Both the position numbers and the translations under genes were made by a program. Below, in pieces: positions 59,417 to 64,000 of a DNA stretch of 64,000 nucleotides; positions within the stretch are counted from its first letter, which is position 1; every line of letters starts with the position of its first letter. The notes beneath the pieces were generated by a model that was not told where the DNA came from, made no database searches, and worked only from the letters and a program-made list of their open reading frames with translations. The DNA is taken from positions 713,171 to 777,170 of the forward strand of contig JAQGDQ010000030.1 in assembly GCA_030141605.1 (NCBI GenBank). Direction: 5' to 3'. This DNA comes from Tubiluchus corallicola (taxonomy: Eukaryota; Priapulida; Priapulimorpha; Priapulimorphida; Tubiluchidae).

Positions 59417-60148
59417 GCAATCGTTGGTGATCCTTACATTGTGATGAATCTAGAAAGACGAATGTTATACTGTTATGGCGTCATATAAGTGGAGTCGTCA
59501 CGGTAATCAGGAGTCGTCAAAGTTCAGCGTCGTCATCGTCGTCCCACGTGATTAATTGCAGGAAGGAGAAGTAGTCCTGTGCTGCTAACAGTCTCATGGC
59601 ATTGGATTTCACGGTAGAAGACTGATGATGAAGAGTCTGAGTAGTGACACTTAATGGGGACAGATGAAAGACTTGCTTGAAAATGCAACAATAGCATCGA
59701 GGAAAGACTAGTGACAAAATTTTTCTACATCTTAGCCAGCTTAATTCTACCTGATTGCCTAAATATGAGTAGAAATCTGTTTGTTTGCAATGTATTTAAA
59801 TGTTCATTAGATTGTTAGTTAGTAGTTTTGCTTATTTCATCGGACCAAGTATTTCTTACCCAAGGGTTACACTAAAGTCACCGAGCATTTTTTACGATTC
59901 TGAAAATTGCGTTACATCGTCACAACTGGGTTACTGCTTGTATACAGTTAATCGTGTGGATGCATGCCTCTGTGAAGTGAAGTCATGTGAACACGAGTGA
60001 CGTCGTCGGGTTTCTTAAATTGCCCATTAAAATACTGGGGCTTTGAGTTCAGATTGAAAGTAGCCAAAAGTTCTATATTCCTTTAGTCACCAATTTTGTC
60101 TTTATTTTTATTATTAACTTCATCAATAATATGAAGATGAATGGAAAC

Positions 60149-60537
60149 TAGGGCTGGCTCTAGATAGCGCCCCCTCCTCAACGGTCCACCCCCCCACGGT
60201 CCCAACCTTGCCTCCAACATTGATTTTTTTATAATATTATAATAAAATATAACAGTGCCTGCGTGTTAATCTTACACATGTATTATAGTTCACCAATTGA
60301 ATGTGCGTACCTATCTGTAGCTAGTAATCAAATTTCTGCAATCTTGGCTAGATTTTCACCCAATTTTTTCACCAGAAAATTTCTGAATCCCCACTCTTTT
60401 TTTTCACGTATACATTCGTTTCATTATTATTATGTTATTAGGTATTCTAAACTTAAAAATGAAAGAATTACATTCAGAATTTGGCGCCTCCCCTAAGTTT
60501 GGCGCCCTACGCAATTGCCTAGTATGAGCCGGCCCTG
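60149..60537. mobile_element. Non-autonomous hAT-type element with 8-bp target duplication
   Basis: A 389-base element whose ends are TAGGGCTGGCTC and, reversed on the right, CAGGGCCGGCTC. It is flanked on both sides by ATGGAAAC (60141-60148 and 60538-60545), an exact 8-bp target-site duplication. Near the right end are GGCGCC-containing motifs common in such elements. The combination of CAGGGC-type ends and 8-bp duplication is diagnostic of the hAT superfamily. There is no transposase. Confidence 0.85.
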
Positions 60538-60617
60538 ATGGAAACCAATCTTGCTTGCACTACCTACAAGTCTATTAATAATATTTAATTCACATGAAAC
60601 ACGTAAGTGAATTAGTA

Positions 60618-60665
60618 ATGTGTGACCTATTAGTCTTTTTTCTATTTTTATTGTTTTATAACCTG
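60618..60665 (+). CDS. Possible signal-peptide first exon
   Basis: ATG at 60618 opens 16 codons (MCDLLVFFLFLLFYNL) that look like a secretion signal and end in phase 0 at a GTAAGT donor. The next convincing plus-strand exon, the cadherin exon at 61311, also enters in phase 0. However, it starts in the middle of a cadherin repeat, so direct joining would give an incomplete domain. The AT-rich context makes chance possible. Confidence 0.22.
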
Positions 60666-61310
60666 GTAAGTCCTTAATTTTCAAAAAGCTGGAGCGATTA
60701 ATAAAAACTCCTATAATAAAAAAATCAGAAAGCGCGAATATTTTTTGTTTACCTTATTTCTTGTTTCTGATAATAGTACATCATCGCGTTTTATCTCATT
60801 CTTTGATTTTTTAAGTTTTACAATTAACTGATTAAATTTGTAACCAGTAAGCATGCTAAAACTCACTGAAATTTATTACCAGCTTTATAAGGTCCAACAC
60901 ATAAATTGCGAGCTGTTTTTTGCGGAGCTGATAAGACACTGTCAGAGAAAAATCTCAATTGCTTTTGTATTTCATTGTACGTTATAATATATTTGTTGAG
61001 TAGTTATAGATATATGTGATAATATTAGTAAAAGCTTTGTGTAAAATAGGTAAGATCAGTCTTAATAGAACAAATAATTAATCTTGAGCGTGGTATTATA
61101 AGTGTCGCCAGTTAATTTGAGTTAAAAGAACTTTCTTCCGTTGGATAAATTAATTCATATTATACCAGCAATTCAATGCTGTATGGGAAGATGTATTTTT
61201 GGTGGTGGGTGTGTTCAGAAATCAAGGTTAAACTTCCAAAATCACGGATATTAGTACTTCAAATTTTATTCATTATCATAAAACATAAAAAACAATTTTT
61301 TACTCTATAG

Positions 61311-61455
61311 GACGATTATGCAAATTTTACGTACAAGCTGAAAGCAAGTGGAGACAGCAGTTTATTTGTCATAGATGAAAATACAGGACTTATTAAAGTA
61401 GCTAAATCAGCAGATATTGATTATGAAAACTCGCCTCTGATTCGTTTGATAGTAG
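61311..61455 (+). CDS. Cadherin-repeat exon
   Basis: A 145-base exon between a strong acceptor (TTTTTTACTCTATAG) and a GTAACT donor, entering in phase 0 and leaving in phase 1. Its 48 codons read as the second half of a cadherin repeat: NFTYKL, then SLFVIDENTGLIKV, then DIDYENSPLIRLIV. This matches the family pattern Y-x-L, F-x-I-D-x-x-T-G-x-I-x-V and the calcium-binding (L/I)DYE. The remaining exons were not found in the window. It is either part of a large cadherin gene with long introns, or a stranded exon duplicated along with the HHAT region. It lies between HHAT-like sequences on the same strand. Confidence 0.7.
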
Positions 61456-61986
61456 GTAACTAGCAGTTTATTAACGTCAACTATGATAATTGGCCCCAGT
61501 GCTTTTTTTAGTGGACAATGAACATTTGAGAAAACGTAGATCCATTGGTTTCAGTTCGTTTAAGTGTGACAATGCTCACACTGTCTAATACAGTTTGTAA
61601 CTTGAAAAACGATTCGTTTTTAATTCAATATTTTGAATATGCAATTCAGTATTTCGACAAAAGTGAGATAAATCTCACTCAAGAGTTAGTACATAAAAAC
61701 GTTTTGCAATTGTGCTCGTGTAACAGAGTTTCAATTGTGCTGTTGTTGTCATGTGATATGCGCCCGTAAAGAGGCACGTAGCAACAAGAAGCCATTTTTC
61801 TCTTCCATGTAACGCTGGCGTGACAATAAAACTAACAGTAGTTTCATAATAAATAAATATTTCTCTCCGATATACCTGCGTCTAAAATGTAGGCATCATC
61901 ATATTATCACACTTCATTTCAAAGTCATTTTACTCAAACAGAAATTATTAAGACTGTTATTATATATAACGACTGGGTAGATATGT

Positions 61987-62124
61987 AAAACTAGAGGACC
62001 AGATTAAATTTTTGGCTTGTTGCTTCTATTTACCACTTTACTTCGTGGGACCACTTCTTACATTTGAATTGTTTGAAGCACAAATGAAGAGACCAAATAC
62101 TTTGTCAGCCAGGAAAGTCCTATG
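61987..62124 (+). pseudogene. HHAT-like relic, internal fragment
   Basis: About 138 bases encode a piece nearly identical to residues from KLEDLKFLAYC to VRKVLY of copy 3 (here FYLPLYFVGPLLTFELFEAQ), in one open frame. Similarity starts and stops abruptly. To the right it is followed by sequence resembling AT-rich mobile-element DNA. It lies about 500 bases upstream of copy 3 and is closest to it, so it may derive from a recent partial duplication. Confidence 0.85.
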
Positions 62125-62618
62125 TATTTATATATTTATTGGGTAATCACAATTACAATCACACAATACAGACACCGATTATAAAGATACAATTACACAC
62201 ATATACAGCGCTACAAAAAAACTATACAATATATATATATGCTGCTGGTATTTGTAGTTCTCAGTTACTTACACTTTAGCATTTTCTTCAGGCTTTATTG
62301 TTTTTTAATGATGGTGAAGCTTTTGCTGCTTTTTAAGTCTTTTGCATTACATTTTGCATGTAATAATGAGATATTTCTATTGTTTGCGATGATACCCGGT
62401 GGCTTGTTTTAATGCAATAATTATTAATAAAGAATAATATTAAATTTTGTTTGCTTTTAGTTTTGATATAATACCAATTTAATGCTAATAAACTCGTAAT
62501 TTACTAAGAGTGCCATCTTTTCCTACTTTTCCATTTATGCCATTTTACCTACAAAAAGACCTACTGATGCTTCTATAATGCAGGTAGAACGATTGTTGCC
62601 TATTTCAGTGAATGACCA

Positions 62619-64000
62619 ATGGCCAAATCAGCTCGTCCACCTAACCCAGCTTTGCCAGTTGTTGAAGTGTACGCATATTTCGTTATTTGGATTGCAATTG
62701 TTTTGTATTGTTGCTATGAGTGCTTCATTTTGATGCATGAATACAGAAAGCAATTGTCAGAAGAAAGCTTCAGAAACAGTTGGGAAGTGCTAGAAAACCA
62801 GAAAGATATCTCAGATCATAATTGGATGTGTTGGTTTAATTTTTTTGGCTAATATTACCATGGTGCTGTTGTCATATGATCACTGGTCGAATTGTGGACA
62901 TGTACTTTTTTGATAGGAGACATTACTTTTATTTACTTCATTCTCTTTTTGCTATATGTTCCATATTTCCTCTGGTGAGCATTTTATATCTGTTTACTCA
63001 TTGTTGCATCATGTATTTCATGTCGTTCTTCAGAAAGCCAGTGCTCTGCTGGGCCTGTAGTTTAGCCTTGCTGACCTTTCACATACCAAAATTCTACGAA
63101 TTGCAAGCACTCTTTCTTCGACTGGACGGCATTTGTGACACGTTCTTGTTTATGTCAACAGCATTTATGTTAAATGTCAGGCAAACCAGTGCAGCCTTGG
63201 AATTTTCAAAGAAGCCGGAGAGGCTGTCAAAATTAGAGGACTTGAAGTTTTTGGCTTATTGCTTTTATTTACCACTTTACTTCGTGGGGCCACTTCTTAC
63301 GTATGAATTGTTTGAAGCACAAATGAGGAGACCAAATATTTGGTCAGTCAGGAAAGTTCTATATGTCCTGCGCGAGTTTGCTAGAATCTTTTTCTGGACA
63401 CTTGTGATAGAATTAATTTCACACTTTTATCACTTTAGAGCATTATCCATTGACCCGCCCTCAGTAAACAAAATGGGACGATGGGCACTGGTGGGACTGG
63501 CATATTCACAAGCACAAATGTTTCATATGTGTCATGTTGTAATGTATGGCATACCTGGCACTATTGCTTGGACGCACCAGGCTTGGATGGATTGGACGCA
63601 CCAGGCCAACCAAAATGTTTAACTCGAATGCATTCTAATATGTCCAATATGTGGAGGTATTTCGATCGTGGTCTGCATAGCTTCCTGAAAACTTACGCAT
63701 ACATCCCAATTTCTGGTATTTCTGGTATTTCTGGTAATATTCCCCGTAAGATCTTGGGAACTGCAGTCTGTTTCCTTTACGTATATTTTTGGCATGGTAT
63801 GTACAGCCATGTTCTTATCTGGTGCACAGTGAGCTTTATTTTCGTCTCACTAGAAAATGCAGCATCACTTGTGGCTTCAAAACAACTTGTCAAAAGATGG
63901 AAGGAGCAGTACTTAACCTCGGCACAGTATCGGAGATTGCAGGCAGCTGTAGTTGGCTGTCTCTGTCCAGTGAGTACTGCAGCAAACATTTACTACACGA
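62619..64000 (+). pseudogene. HHAT: HHAT-like copy 3, two frameshifts, cut by the window end
   Basis: Homologous to copies 1 and 2 from MAKSARPPNPALPVVEVYAY to about residue 460, then the window ends. Frame 1 breaks at a run of seven T (62840-62846) where eight would keep the frame. Frame 2 breaks at 63568-63606, where a 15-base unit (TTGGACGCACCAGGC) is present twice and shifts the frame. Frame 3 is open to the end and still encodes YFDRGLHSFL and YFWHGMYSH. In-frame oddities are a tripled ISG unit (ATTTCTGGT repeats at about 63703-63732) and an extra codon before the Asp motif, so the Asp-His spacing is 43 instead of 40. It is either a young pseudogene or a gene damaged by assembly errors; the homopolymer break is the suspicious one. 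Confidence 0.85.

Larger units (their letters stand above)
55567..60617. other. Interval between HHAT-like copy 2 and the cadherin exon
   Basis: No supportable gene apart from possible short exons. It holds a G-run with poly-T (56046-56062), a degenerate CAT/ATC-rich tract near 58.24-58.31 kb, a degenerate minisatellite (59271-59416) and the hAT-like element (60149-60537). A short ATG frame at 57486-57519 (MHRRLEFRMFK) ends at a GTAAGA donor but has no partner. Confidence 0.4.

Noticed and set aside
1-64000. CRISPR arrays, bacterial operons, rRNA genes, viral genes
   Set aside because: No direct-repeat/spacer structure, no ribosomal RNA motifs and no viral polymerase or capsid motifs were seen. 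All tandem arrays are simple micro- or minisatellites.

Overview
The window reads as nuclear DNA of an AT-rich invertebrate metazoan. Short exons sit between canonical GT-AG introns with polypyrimidine acceptors. I-set immunoglobulin modules of the muscle-protein type and a cadherin repeat occur, there are no operons, and microsatellites and small DNA transposons are abundant. I cannot name the phylum. Most long open frames are repeats or shadows. The real genes were read exon by exon from splice sites, phase and protein similarity.

Layout. (1) 2.5-15.7 kb, minus strand: a gene for a small protein of two I-set Ig domains. Four exons are well supported and there are two candidate first exons. 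Its introns hold large pentanucleotide arrays. (2) 15.7-24.8 kb: a gene-poor gap with an inverted-repeat element, compound microsatellites, two copies of a dispersed repeat and a few weak exon candidates. (3) 24.85-28.76 kb, plus strand: a five-exon paralogue of the first Ig gene, arranged head-to-head with it. Its first Ig domain has lost both disulfide cysteines. (4) 28.8-36.3 kb: intergenic, with a foldback element, a piggyBac-like element and a non-LTR retrotransposon tail. (5) 36.3-64.0 kb, plus strand: an array of intronless genes for Hedgehog acyltransferase-like MBOAT enzymes. Two are intact (511 and 510 aa), one is frameshifted and runs off the window, and two are relics (a 5' piece and an internal piece). 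Lying between them are a newly modelled three-exon minus-strand gene for a 114-aa protein (47.3-50.7 kb), a cadherin-repeat exon (61.3 kb), a 1-kb pyrimidine minisatellite, two perfect short hairpins and a hAT-type element with an 8-bp target duplication.

The most notable content is the local expansion of intronless HHAT-like genes. It suggests a retrocopy that was kept and then duplicated in tandem. In both intact copies the catalytic Asp/His pair and a conserved Cys keep the spacing of human HHAT. The paired Ig genes look like muscle or cytoskeletal Ig proteins of the twitchin/DIM-1 kind: they have no signal peptide or membrane segment. No functional link between the Ig genes and the HHAT array is visible.
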